This document shows, in pieces, positions 1 through 7,649 of a DNA stretch of 25,800 nucleotides; within the stretch, counting starts at the first letter, position 1; every line of letters begins with the position of its first letter. The position numbers were made by a program, and so were the translations under genes. Origin of the DNA: JBJXGF01 sp046153015 (GTDB taxonomy: Bacteria > Actinomycetota > Acidimicrobiia > Acidimicrobiales > CAIXPF01); assembly GCA_046153015.1 (NCBI GenBank), contig JBJXGF010000293.1, positions 1-25,800 of the forward strand, in the 5' to 3' direction. Below the pieces are notes generated by a model. It was not told the origin of the DNA. It worked only from the letters and a program-made list of their open reading frames with translations, and ran no database searches.

Positions 1-414
<414 letters not shown>

Positions 415-460
415 GATCTCGCCTCCTCGGGCCGGCGTGAGCCGACCAAGGGAGGTGCGA

Positions 461-472
461 TCGTGAAGAGCC
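461..472 (-). promoter_or_regulatory. Candidate boxA antitermination element
   Basis: On the minus strand the sequence is GGCTCTTCACGA, which matches the bacterial rRNA boxA TGCTCTTTAACA at 8 of 12 positions, including the GCTCTT core. It lies in the 16S leader about 50 bases before the mature 5' end, where NusB/S10 would load. A match of this quality can arise by chance. Confidence 0.35.
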
Positions 473-525
473 GGTTCGCGATGGCTTGCGCCACCGTGGA
501 CCAACAAGCACTCAGGACAGACTGG

Positions 526-551
526 CGCATCGCCTCTCGCGAGGAGATGCG
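526..551 (-). other. Leader hairpin with GNRA tetraloop
   Basis: Minus-strand CGCATC and GATGCG arms enclose CCTC-GCGA-GAGG, giving a stem-loop with one T/C mismatch and a GCGA loop. It lies in the pre-16S leader and may be part of the processing or antitermination structure. Confidence 0.45.
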
Positions 552-561
552 GTTGTCCGTC

Positions 562-567
562 ATTATG
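562..567 (-). promoter_or_regulatory. Possible second rRNA promoter -10 (CATAAT)
   Basis: CATAAT on the minus strand is one base from TATAAT and lies in an AT-richer part of the leader. No convincing -35 hexamer sits 16-18 bases upstream. It could be an internal P2-type promoter or chance. Confidence 0.25.
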
Positions 568-827
568 TGCAGGAATTTCAAAGTCACCCATTGCGAATGG
601 TTGCTACACCGCTCGCACGGGTGCCCGCACTAGCTGCTTTCGTCCTCTATTCCGTTTTCAAGAAGCGCACGAGCCCTCTGAGGAGCCCGGATCTGGGAAC
701 ACCGTCGGCTTGAACCTACGGTTCATTCCCTTGGTGCGGAGGGTGATCTGCCGGAGTCCGGCCCCCTCGCACTGGTTCGGATCGCTGCCCCGCTGCTGGC
801 CAGACTGGCCGCTTGGGGCGGTAGGTC

Positions 828-856
828 ACGATAGCGGGTCGGGGAGGTGACGTCAA
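828..856 (-). promoter_or_regulatory. rRNA operon promoter (-35 TTGACG, -10 TATCGT)
   Basis: On the minus strand TTGACG (851-856) and TATCGT (828-833) are separated by exactly 17 bases, the optimal spacing for the primary sigma factor. Transcription would start near 821 and run through the leader into 16S. It lies 45 bases beyond the tyrS stop codon, in the only long spacer upstream of the rRNA gene. It is the best sigma-70-type promoter in the window. Confidence 0.7.
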
Positions 857-901
857 CCATCTCTTGGACCCGATTGCCGGGGAAGCCCCGCAGCGGTCAG
901 G

Positions 902-2185
902 TTACTCGGCCACGAGGAGGTGCAGGCGCTTGCCGCGGCGCAGCACCAGGTACCGCCCGTGCAGGAGGTCGCTCGCCTCCACGAGCCGGCCCGGCTCGAG
1001 GCGCTCGTCGTTGAGCGAGAGGCCGCGCTGGTCGAGGGTTCGTCGGGCATCGCCCTTCGAGCTGGCGAGGCGACTCTCCACGAACAGCTCGAGGGGATCG
1101 AGCCCGCCGGCCAGGCGGGTCCGGGCCAGGGGTGTGCTCGGCGCCTCCCCGACCAGGGCCCCGAGCGCCGCCTCCGAGGCGTCGGCCAGCGGGCCGCCGA
1201 AGAGGATCTCGGAGGCCTGCACCGCCCGGCGGGCCTGCTCCTCGCCATGGACGAGGCTGGTCAGCTCGACGGCGAGGCGGCGCTGGCCGATTCGGCGGTG
1301 GGGCGCAGCGTCGTGCTCGACGAGCAGGGCGTCGACCTCGGCCGGCTCGAGGAAGGTGAGCTGGAGGAGCAGCTTGCGCAACTCGGCGTCTTCCACTCCG
1401 ATCCAGGCCTGGTAGAAGCGGTAGGGCGACATGCGGTGGGCGCCGAGCCAGATCTGGTCGCCGGCGGCGGTCTTGCCGTACTTCGTGCCGTCGGGCTTGG
1501 TGAGCAGGGGCCAGGTGAGGCCGTGCACGCGGCGCCCGGTCCGCCGGCGGGCGAGATCGACGCCGAGCGCGATGTTGCCCCATTGGTCCGAGCCGCCCAC
1601 CTGCAGCTCACAGCCCTCGAGCTCGAGCAGGCTGACGAAGTCGTTCGCCTGGAGCAGCATGTAGCTGAACTCGGTGTAGGAGATGCCGGCCTCGCCGGCG
1701 AGGCGGGCCCGCACCGACTCCTTGCCGATCATCTGGTTCACCGTGACGTGCTTGCCGACGTCGCGCAGGAAATCGATCACGCTCGTGCCGACGGTCCAGC
1801 TCCGGTTGTCGAGGAGGCGAGCCTGCTGCGGCCCGGGTTCGAAGTCCAGGAACTGGCGAAGCTGCGGGACGATCGCCGCCAGGTTGGCGGCGAGCGCGTC
1901 GTCGTCGAGCAGGTTGCGCTCCGCCGAGCGCCCGCTCGGGTCTCCGATCATCCCGGTGGCCCCGCCGGCCAGGGCGATCGGGCGGTGACCGGCGAGCTGG
2001 AAGCGCCGCAGCGTGAGCAGCCCGATCAGGTTGCCCACGTGCAGGCTGTCGGCGGTGGGGTCGAAGCCGCAGTAGAGCGTGATCGGACCCGCGTCGAGCC
2101 GCTCGACCAGCGCGCCACGATCGGTGGTGTCCTGCACGAGGCCACGCGCGGTGAGGTCCTCGAGCACGGCGGATCCCTTGGTCAT
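902..2185 (-). CDS. tyrS: Tyrosyl-tRNA synthetase
   Basis: Cytoplasmic class I aminoacyl-tRNA synthetase (427 aa) that charges tRNA-Tyr with tyrosine using ATP. Visible features in order: the Tyr-binding start YCGFDPTADSLH, the HIGH-type motif as HVGN (residues 49-52), the family signature GDPSGRSAER, and the KMSKS-equivalent KYGKT loop (235-239). The C-terminal part ends in an S4-like RNA-binding segment (EASDLLHGRYLVLRRGKRLHL). Length is normal. The ATG at 2185 (MTKGSAVLEDL) is preferred because the longer in-frame reading adds an Arg/Pro-rich stretch unlike the family. It is divergent from the PBP gene and lies just upstream of the rRNA operon on the same strand. No T-box leader fits in the 91-bp upstream spacer. 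Confidence 0.97.
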   Translation of the reverse strand: MTKGSAVLEDLTARGLVQDTTDRGALVERLDAGPITLYCGFDPTADSLHVGNLIGLLTLRRFQLAGHRPIALAGGATGMIGDPSGRSAERNLLDDDALAANLAAIVPQLRQFLDFEPGPQQARLLDNRSWTVGTSVIDFLRDVGKHVTVNQMIGKESVRARLAGEAGISYTEFSYMLLQANDFVSLLELEGCELQVGGSDQWGNIALGVDLARRRTGRRVHGLTWPLLTKPDGTKYGKTAAGDQIWLGAHRMSPYRFYQAWIGVEDAELRKLLLQLTFLEPAEVDALLVEHDAAPHRRIGQRRLAVELTSLVHGEEQARRAVQASEILFGGPLADASEAALGALVGEAPSTPLARTRLAGGLDPLELFVESRLASSKGDARRTLDQRGLSLNDERLEPGRLVEASDLLHGRYLVLRRGKRLHLLVAE

Positions 2186-2193
2186 CGACGGCC

Positions 2194-2223
2194 ACTCTGC
2201 CGGCTCGGTCCGGCGCCGTCCAA
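2194..2223 (-). promoter_or_regulatory. Candidate tyrS promoter
   Basis: On the minus strand TTGGAC (2218-2223) and CAGAGT (2194-2199) are 18 bases apart. The -10 ends eight bases before the tyrS ATG, so the transcript would have almost no 5' UTR. Neither hexamer is perfect. Confidence 0.35.
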
Positions 2224-2264
2224 CCAGGCGGCGCGGGCGCTCCGGGAACCTCGGCGGGCCATGC

Positions 2265-2270
2265 GAGACT
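2265..2270 (+). promoter_or_regulatory. Possible leaderless promoter -10 (GAGACT) for the PBP gene
   Basis: GAGACT differs from the common actinobacterial -10 TAGACT/TANNNT only in the first base and lies exactly six bases before the GTG start at 2277. The same spacing is seen at argC and the DUF1844 gene. The missing first T makes it weak evidence. Confidence 0.3.
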
Positions 2271-2276
2271 GGTCGG

Positions 2277-4364
2277 GTGCGGGTCCTGACCACGCTCCGG
2301 CCCCTGCGCCGCCTCCTGCGCCTCGGCGCTCTTGCCGTGGTTTTGGTTTTCCTGGTCCTGGCCGCTGCGTGCTCGTATCAGCGCGCCGACCGTCGGGTGG
2401 CCCTGCCCGAGAACGCAGAGACGACCCGCATCTACGCCGCCGACGGCGCCCTCATCACCGCGCTGCACGCCGGCCAGAACCGGAGCAACGTCCGTTACGC
2501 GGAGCTGCCGGCCCACCTCGTCGACGCGGTGGTGGCGATCGAGGACGAGCGCTTCTGGCGCCACCAGGGCATCGACCTGAAGGCGCTGCTGCGGGCGACG
2601 CGCACCAACGCCGAGACCGGCGAGCTCACCCAGGGCGGCTCCACGATCACGCAGCAGCTCGTCAAGAACGCCTTGCTCGAGCCGGACAAGACCCTCAGCC
2701 GCAAGCTCACCGAGGCCTCGCTGGCGCTGCAGCTCGAGCAGGCCTACAGCAAGGAGCGCATCCTCGAGCTGTACCTCAACACGATCTATTTCGGGAAGGG
2801 CGCCTACGGGGTCGAAGCCGCCTCCCAGCGCTACTTCGCCAAGCCGGTGTCGGCCGTGACGCTCGGCGAGGCGGCGCTGCTCGCCGGGCTCATCAGGGCG
2901 CCGAGCGTGACCGACCCGTTCGACGCACCCGAAGCAGCGATGCGCCGGCGCGGGCTCGTGCTCGGCAAGCTGCTCGACCTCGGCTACATCGACCAGGGCC
3001 AGCACGACGCCGCTGCCGCCGAAGCGCTGACCCTGGCCGGGGAGTTCGGCTCCGCCGACCGCTACCCGGCGGCTCACTTCGTGGAGGAGGTGAAGAAGTG
3101 GATCGCCGCCGACGAGCGGTTCGGGCCGACCCCCGAGGCCCGGCGCGATCTGCTTTTCCGCGGCGGTCTGCGGATCCACACGACCGTCGACCTGCGGCTC
3201 CAGGCTGCGGCCGAGGAGGCGGTGGCAAGCGTGCTGCCCGACCCGGGCGAGGACCCGGAAGGGGCGGTGGCGGCGGTCGAGCCCGCCACCGGCTTCGTGC
3301 GGGCGATGGCCGGCGGCCGCGACTACTTCGGGGACAGCCCATTCGCCAAGTACAACCTGGCGGTGGGCGCCGGGCGCCAGGCCGGCTCGTCCTTCAAGCC
3401 GCTGGTGCTCGCGGCCGCCCTGGAGAAGGGCATCCCGCTGACGAAGTCGTATCCGGCCCCGGGCCGGATCACGCTCGACGCCGGCCCGGGCTTCGGCGCC
3501 TGGGCCGTGTCGAACTACGAGGGGGGAGGCGGCGGCTCGGCCTCGTTGCTCGAGGCGACCGTGCACTCCTACAACACCGTCTACGCCCAGCTCATGCTCG
3601 ACGTGGGCCCGGCGGCCGGCGTGGAGATGGCGACCCGTCTCGGCGTGACGTCGCCGCTCGCGGCGGTGCCCGCCGCGGTGCTCGGCACCGAGAACGTCAC
3701 GCCCCTCGACATGGCGAGCGCCTACGCGACGCTGGCCAACCGGGGCGTGCGCGTGCCGCCGACGCTGGTGACCCGGGTCGAGCGCCCCGACGGGTCGATC
3801 CTCTACGAGCACGCCCACGAGCAGCGCAAGGTCATTCCGATCGAGGTGGCCGACCGGGTGACGTCGGCGCTCGGCCAGGTGGTCGCGCGGGGCACCGGGA
3901 CCCGGGCGCAGCTCGGCCGGCCGGCGGCGGGCAAGACCGGCACCGCGCAGGAGTACCGCGACGCCTGGTTCGTGGGCTACACCCCGGAGCTGGCGGCCGC
4001 GGTGTGGGTCGGCTTCGCCGAGCGCCAGGAGCCGATGACCCCGCCCCGCACGCCGATACGGGTGACCGGCGGCTCGTGGCCGGCGCAGATCTGGCGGGCC
4101 TTCATGGTCGCGGCGCTGGCCGACACGGCGCCGAGCGAGTTCCCGGCCGCTGAGCAGGGCCCGCGCCGGCGGCCGGCTCGGCCGCCGGCGGACGCGGCGC
4201 AGGAGGGGCCGGTCGCGGGGGGCGGCGAGACCGCGTCGAGCGTCGCCGCCTCCGGCGGGGCGACGGGGGCGGCCGACCGCACTCCTACCAACACTCCCAA
4301 CAACACTGCTGACGACGACACCGCTGACGACCCCGAAGACCGAGAGCGAGAGCCCAGCCGATGA
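2277..4364 (+). CDS. Class A penicillin-binding protein (transglycosylase/transpeptidase)
   Basis: Bifunctional cell-wall synthase of 695 aa that polymerises lipid II and cross-links peptidoglycan outside the membrane. Residues 16-31 form one membrane segment after an Arg-rich cytoplasmic start. The GT51 domain shows EDERFWRHQG with catalytic Glu89, QGGSTITQQ (119-127), and the YLNTIYFGKGAYG block. The transpeptidase domain has SSFK (catalytic Ser371), SYN (431-433) and KTGT (553-556). The tail after about residue 620 is low-complexity, Ala/Pro- then Asp/Thr-rich. The GTG at 2277 puts the membrane segment near the N-terminus; the upstream frame is shadow of tyrS and spacer. The stop overlaps the next gene as ATGA, so the two form one unit. 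A Cys (32) directly after the membrane segment is noted, but the context is a weak lipobox. Confidence 0.95.
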   Translation: MRVLTTLRPLRRLLRLGALAVVLVFLVLAAACSYQRADRRVALPENAETTRIYAADGALITALHAGQNRSNVRYAELPAHLVDAVVAIEDERFWRHQGIDLKALLRATRTNAETGELTQGGSTITQQLVKNALLEPDKTLSRKLTEASLALQLEQAYSKERILELYLNTIYFGKGAYGVEAASQRYFAKPVSAVTLGEAALLAGLIRAPSVTDPFDAPEAAMRRRGLVLGKLLDLGYIDQGQHDAAAAEALTLAGEFGSADRYPAAHFVEEVKKWIAADERFGPTPEARRDLLFRGGLRIHTTVDLRLQAAAEEAVASVLPDPGEDPEGAVAAVEPATGFVRAMAGGRDYFGDSPFAKYNLAVGAGRQAGSSFKPLVLAAALEKGIPLTKSYPAPGRITLDAGPGFGAWAVSNYEGGGGGSASLLEATVHSYNTVYAQLMLDVGPAAGVEMATRLGVTSPLAAVPAAVLGTENVTPLDMASAYATLANRGVRVPPTLVTRVERPDGSILYEHAHEQRKVIPIEVADRVTSALGQVVARGTGTRAQLGRPAAGKTGTAQEYRDAWFVGYTPELAAAVWVGFAERQEPMTPPRTPIRVTGGSWPAQIWRAFMVAALADTAPSEFPAAEQGPRRRPARPPADAAQEGPVAGGGETASSVAASGGATGAADRTPTNTPNNTADDDTADDPEDREREPSR

Positions 4365-4921
4365 CCGCGCCCGTCTCCTCCGCCCCCGCCCCACCCGACG
4401 GGCGGGCCGGACCCCCTCGCCGCCGCGTCGGGGCGGCGCGGCTGCTGATCGTGGCGGTCGTCTCGGCGCTCGTCGCGCTGTGGGTCTACGCCTTGTCGGG
4501 CGCGGCTCGGCGGGACCCCCCGGACCGGCTGGAGGACCGTGCCTTCGCCGCCCGGCTGGAGAGCGTGTGCCAGGCCGGCCAGGAGCGATTCGCCGGCATT
4601 CGTCAGCCGCGCCGCACCGAGCCGGCGGACGCCCGGGCCGACGCGCTCGAGCAGGGAAGCGGGGCGCTCGCCGAGCAACGACGGGAGCTGGCGGCGGTCG
4701 AGCCCTCGGTTGTGGCCCGGGATCAGGAGATGGTGGCGCTCTGGCTGGCCGACTGGGATCGGTACCTCGCCGACCGGCGCGCCTACACCGAACGGCTGCG
4801 GGTGGACCCGAGGGCGCAGCCGGAGATGACGGCTCGGGGCGGGCGCCAGATCAGCCAGGTCATGAACGAATTCGTCAAGGCCAACGGCATCGAGGCCTGC
4901 CTCACCCCGCCCGACTTCTGA
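4361..4921 (+). CDS. Unrecognised membrane-anchored protein
   Basis: A 186-aa protein of unknown function. A Pro/Arg-rich N-terminus of about 27 residues is followed by one hydrophobic segment (28-45), then a hydrophilic, probably helical domain predicted outside the cell. Only two cysteines are present, Cys70 just after the membrane and Cys180 seven residues from the C-terminus, so a disulfide joining the ends of the outer domain is possible. The segment around residues 120-150 is rich in Trp, Tyr and Arg. It starts inside the PBP stop codon (ATGA), so it is probably translated with the PBP and may act at the cell wall; this is inference from position. Its stop lies inside a long palindrome. 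Confidence 0.8.
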   Translation: MTAPVSSAPAPPDGRAGPPRRRVGAARLLIVAVVSALVALWVYALSGAARRDPPDRLEDRAFAARLESVCQAGQERFAGIRQPRRTEPADARADALEQGSGALAEQRRELAAVEPSVVARDQEMVALWLADWDRYLADRRAYTERLRVDPRAQPEMTARGGRQISQVMNEFVKANGIEACLTPPDF

Positions 4922-4975
4922 TTCGGCGCCGCTCGCGCCGAATCGATATCGATTCGTCGCGAGCGCCGCCGAATC
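4920..4975. repeat. Long imperfect palindrome with a 30-bp repeated core
   Basis: A 56-bp near-perfect inverted repeat centred between 4947 and 4948. The inner 18 bp (4939-4956, CGAATCGATATCGATTCG) is perfect, and the outer arms pair with few mismatches. Its 30-bp core (4933-4962) matches the palindrome at 13520-13549 in 27 of 30 positions. It lies between two convergent operons and covers the stop codon of the upstream gene. It could act as a two-way terminator although no T-run follows, as a protein-binding dyad, or as a REP-like dispersed element. Confidence 0.85.
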
Positions 4976-5052
4976 TGCTCGAGCGGCGCCGAGCGGGGCC
5001 GGGGGCGCGGCTCGACCGGGCCGGCGGCCAGCGGGGCTCGGCCGGCCGGGCC

Positions 5053-5682
5053 TCACGGGCCGCGCAGCTCGGCGGCGGCGGCCAGCGCCGCCCGCGCCAA
5101 ACGCAAGGTGCTCGGGTCGGCGCCGAGCGCCTCGGCCTCGCCGAGATCGACCCAGCGCAGCTCGAGCGACTCGTGGTTGCCCTGGGCCCGGGCGCCCGGC
5201 GGGGCCAGCACGAGGTGTCGGACATCGAGGTGCAGGTGGGCCGCCTCGCCGGGCGGGCGCACCACGTGCACGTCGAGGTCGACGGCGGGGGTCACCACGG
5301 CCAGGCCCTCGACGCCGGTTTCCTCCTCCGCCTCGCGACGCGCCGTGAGGGCCAGGTTCGCCTCGCCGTCGGTGTGGCCGCCCGGCTGCAGCCACTTGCC
5401 CAGCTTGGCGTGCAGGAGGAGCAGGAACCGGCCCGAGGCGGCGTCGAGCACGAGCGCCGAGCCGGTCAGGTGACCGGGGGCGCAGCTGCGATGCAGGGCG
5501 TCGGGATGCTCGTCGAGGAAGGCCAGGATCTGGGCCTGCGCGGCGCGGGCCAGCGCGTCGGCCCCGGCGAACGCGGCGATCTCCGCCCTGGCCACGGCCA
5601 GCTCGCCGCTCGGGACGAGCCGGCTGGGCTCGGCGACCGTGAAGCGCCCCGAGCCGGCCGGGAGGGGGTGGTCGGCGCTCAC
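5053..5682 (-). CDS. NUDIX hydrolase
   Basis: A 209-aa cytoplasmic hydrolase acting on a nucleoside-diphosphate-linked compound; the substrate cannot be told from sequence. The NUDIX box lies at about 102-124 (GGHTDGE, then REAEEETG). The first acidic position is displaced by one residue relative to MutT: an Asp/Glu pair sits before the usual Glu and an extra residue follows. The KLGKWLQPGGH lead-in is familiar from a widespread actinobacterial subfamily with the same spacing, so the enzyme is probably active. An N-terminal ~65-residue helical extension precedes it. The GTG start overlaps the mpg stop (GTGA). It is the last gene of the arginine block. Confidence 0.9.
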   Translation of the reverse strand: MSADHPLPAGSGRFTVAEPSRLVPSGELAVARAEIAAFAGADALARAAQAQILAFLDEHPDALHRSCAPGHLTGSALVLDAASGRFLLLLHAKLGKWLQPGGHTDGEANLALTARREAEEETGVEGLAVVTPAVDLDVHVVRPPGEAAHLHLDVRHLVLAPPGARAQGNHESLELRWVDLGEAEALGADPSTLRLARAALAAAAELRGP

Positions 5683-6260
5683 GTGGACACGTTCTCGTCG
5701 CCCTCCACCCACCAGCGCCAGCGGGTCTCGAGCCCCACCCGGATCCCGATGCGGGGCCCGATGCCCGGTTGGGCCGGCGCCGGCGCTCCGTCGTCGAGCA
5801 GCCGCACCCCCTCGGCGCCGGTGACGAGGTCGGCGCCGTCGTGGCGACGGTCGAGGCCCAGCGCCTGGGTGAGCTTCGCCGGCCCGCTGCACAGGTCCCG
5901 CGTCCGGCGCGCCCGGGGCCGGGCGGCGCGCATCTCGGCCTCGCCGCACATCGGCGCCAGCGCCCGGATCAGCACCGCCTCGCCGGCGCCGTCGGGCCCG
6001 CAGACCACGTTCGCGCACCAGTGCATCCCGTAGGTGAAGTACACGTACAGCCGCCCGGGCGGCCCGAACATCACCTGGTTGCGCGGGGTGCGCCCGCGAT
6101 GGCTGTGGCTGGCCGGGTCGGCCTCCACGTAGGCCTCCACCTCGACGATGCGCCCCGCCCGGGGCCCCGCCGCCAGGATCTTGTTGAGCAGGAGGGGGGC
6201 GAGCTCGGGCGCCGACGCCGCATACCAGCGCCTCGGCGGCCCGGCGACGCGGGCGCTCAC
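5679..6260 (-). CDS. mpg: 3-methyladenine DNA glycosylase (AAG/MPG type)
   Basis: Base-excision repair enzyme (193 aa) that removes alkylated purines from DNA. It shows the AAG-family core: an IVEVEAYV segment with the catalytic Glu region, the conserved RGRTPRNQVMFG block, and YFTYGMHWCANVV, the tyrosine-containing damage-binding motif. Length is typical for the bacterial family. The GTG start overlaps the argH stop (GTGA) and its stop overlaps the NUDIX start (GTGA), so all three should be co-translated. In mycobacteria mpg lies directly before tyrS; here the NUDIX gene and the PBP unit lie between the two. Confidence 0.95.
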   Translation of the reverse strand: MSARVAGPPRRWYAASAPELAPLLLNKILAAGPRAGRIVEVEAYVEADPASHSHRGRTPRNQVMFGPPGRLYVYFTYGMHWCANVVCGPDGAGEAVLIRALAPMCGEAEMRAARPRARRTRDLCSGPAKLTQALGLDRRHDGADLVTGAEGVRLLDDGAPAPAQPGIGPRIGIRVGLETRWRWWVEGDENVST

Positions 6261-7642
6261 GCCCGGCCCACCTTCGCCTTCTCGCTGCGCAGGTGCTTGC
6301 GGAACCGCTCGAGCTGAACGGCCACCGGGGCGGGCCCGGCGCCGCCTGGCGTGGCCCGGCGGGTCACGGCCACCCCCGGCGTGAGCAGGAACGCCGCCTC
6401 CGGCCCGAGCGCGGGGTGGGCCTCGATCAGCTCGGCCAGGGCCACGTTGCGCTCCAGCGACTCACGCACCAGGGCGCCGACCACCGCGTGCGCGTCGCGG
6501 AACGGCATGCCCCGCTCGACCAGCCACTCGGCGAGGTCGGTGGCGGCGAGGTACGGCGAATCGGCGGCGGCCTTCATGCGGCGCAGGTCGAAGCGGCCGG
6601 TGGCCAGGAGCCCTGCCATCGCCGCCAGCGCGAGGGCCATCTGGTCGACCGAGTCGAACAGCGGCTCCTTGTCCTCCTGCAGGTCGCGGTTGTACGACAG
6701 CGGCAGGCCCTTCAGCGTGGCCAGGAAGCCGGCGAGGTTGCCGAGGATGCGCCCCGCCTTGCCCCGGGTCAGCTCGGCCACGTCGGGGTTCTTCTTCTGC
6801 GGCATCATCGACGAGCCGGTGGCGTAGGCGTCGTCGAGGCGCAGGAAGCCGACCTCGTCGCTCGCCCAGAAGATCACCTCCTCGCCGATGCGGGAGAGGT
6901 GCACGGCGAGCAGCGACAACGCGAACAGCGACTCGGCCACGAAGTCGCGGTCGCTCACCGCGTCGAGCGAGTTCTCGAAGAGGCGGGAGAAGCCGAGGTC
7001 ATCGGCCACCGACTGGGGGTCGAGGGGCAGCGACGAACCGGCCAGGGCGCCGGCGCCGAGGGGCGAGGTGTCGGTGCGCTTGCGGGCGTCGAGGAGGCGC
7101 TCGACGTCGCGGGCCAGCGCCCACCCGTGGGCCAGCAGGTGGTGGGCGAGCAGCACTGGCTGGGCTCGCTGGAGGTGGGTGTAGCCGGGCAGGTAGGCGT
7201 CGCCGGCCTCGTTGGCCCGCTCGAGCAGGGTCTGCTGCAGATCGAGCACCCGGTGGGCGACCTCGAGCAGCGCCCGTTTGGTGTAGAGGCGCAGGTCGGT
7301 GGCGACCTGGTCGTTGCGGCTGCGCCCGGTGTGCAGCTTGGCGCCGCTGCGCCCGGCCAGCTCGGTCACCCGCCGCTCGATCGCGGTGTGGATGTCCTCG
7401 TCGGTCGGGCCGAACACGAACGACTCCGCGCCCAGCTCCGCTTCGACCTGGTCGAGGGCGGCGAGCACGGCGTCGAACTCGTCCTGGTCGAGCAGCTCGG
7501 CGCGGCGCAGGCCCCGGACGTGGGCGCGTGAGCAGGCCAAGTCGTCGACGGCGAGGCGGCGGTCGAAGGGGAGGCTGACCGTGAACGCCAGCAGCTCCTC
7601 GGCCGGCCCGCCGGCGAAGCGGCCGTGCCAGAGCGTGCTCAC
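6257..7642 (-). CDS. argH: Argininosuccinate lyase
   Basis: Last step of arginine synthesis: argininosuccinate to arginine and fumarate, by a homotetramer of the fumarase/aspartase superfamily (461 aa, normal length). The signature SSMMPQKKNPD with the catalytic serine loop is present, as are HTGRSRNDQV and GYTHLQRAQP, which contribute to the active site. The GTG at 7642 (VSTLWHGRFAGG) matches the usual start region; the longer reading is shadow of argG. It starts seven bases after the argG stop and overlaps mpg by GTGA. Confidence 0.97.
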   Translation of the reverse strand: MSTLWHGRFAGGPAEELLAFTVSLPFDRRLAVDDLACSRAHVRGLRRAELLDQDEFDAVLAALDQVEAELGAESFVFGPTDEDIHTAIERRVTELAGRSGAKLHTGRSRNDQVATDLRLYTKRALLEVAHRVLDLQQTLLERANEAGDAYLPGYTHLQRAQPVLLAHHLLAHGWALARDVERLLDARKRTDTSPLGAGALAGSSLPLDPQSVADDLGFSRLFENSLDAVSDRDFVAESLFALSLLAVHLSRIGEEVIFWASDEVGFLRLDDAYATGSSMMPQKKNPDVAELTRGKAGRILGNLAGFLATLKGLPLSYNRDLQEDKEPLFDSVDQMALALAAMAGLLATGRFDLRRMKAAADSPYLAATDLAEWLVERGMPFRDAHAVVGALVRESLERNVALAELIEAHPALGPEAAFLLTPGVAVTRRATPGGAGPAPVAVQLERFRKHLRSEKAKVGRA

Positions 7643-7649
7643 CGTCGCC

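Larger units (their letters stand above)
415..827 (-). other. rRNA operon leader (pre-16S spacer)
   Basis: No protein gene is credible between the promoter at 828-856 and the 16S 5' end; the short ORFs here overlap one another and resemble nothing. On the minus strand it holds several hairpins. One has a 9-bp stem with one mismatch and a GCGA tetraloop (526-551). Another is a short CCATT/AATGG stem near 588-600. A boxA-like GGCTCTTCACGA lies at 461-472, about 50 bases before the 16S. Long leaders with antitermination signals and RNase III stems are usual for rRNA operons; the specific assignments are inference. Confidence 0.6.

Noticed and set aside
2186..2276. T-box leader for tyrS
   Set aside because: Only 91 bases separate tyrS from the divergent PBP gene, and no T-box sequence or specifier stem is visible.
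920..4153. A 1077-codon plus-strand open frame across tyrS and the PBP gene
   Set aside because: It runs antisense to tyrS and then out of frame through the PBP gene. Its product is Arg/Gly/Pro-rich low complexity, as expected from third-position GC bias; both underlying genes have full family motifs.
1608..4394. A 928-codon minus-strand open frame opposite the PBP gene
   Set aside because: Antisense shadow of the PBP and an off-frame of tyrS; no recognisable domain.
4922..5052. Standard intrinsic terminator between the convergent operons
   Set aside because: The palindrome is strong but no T-run follows in either direction, so I list it as a repeat and only suggest a terminating role.
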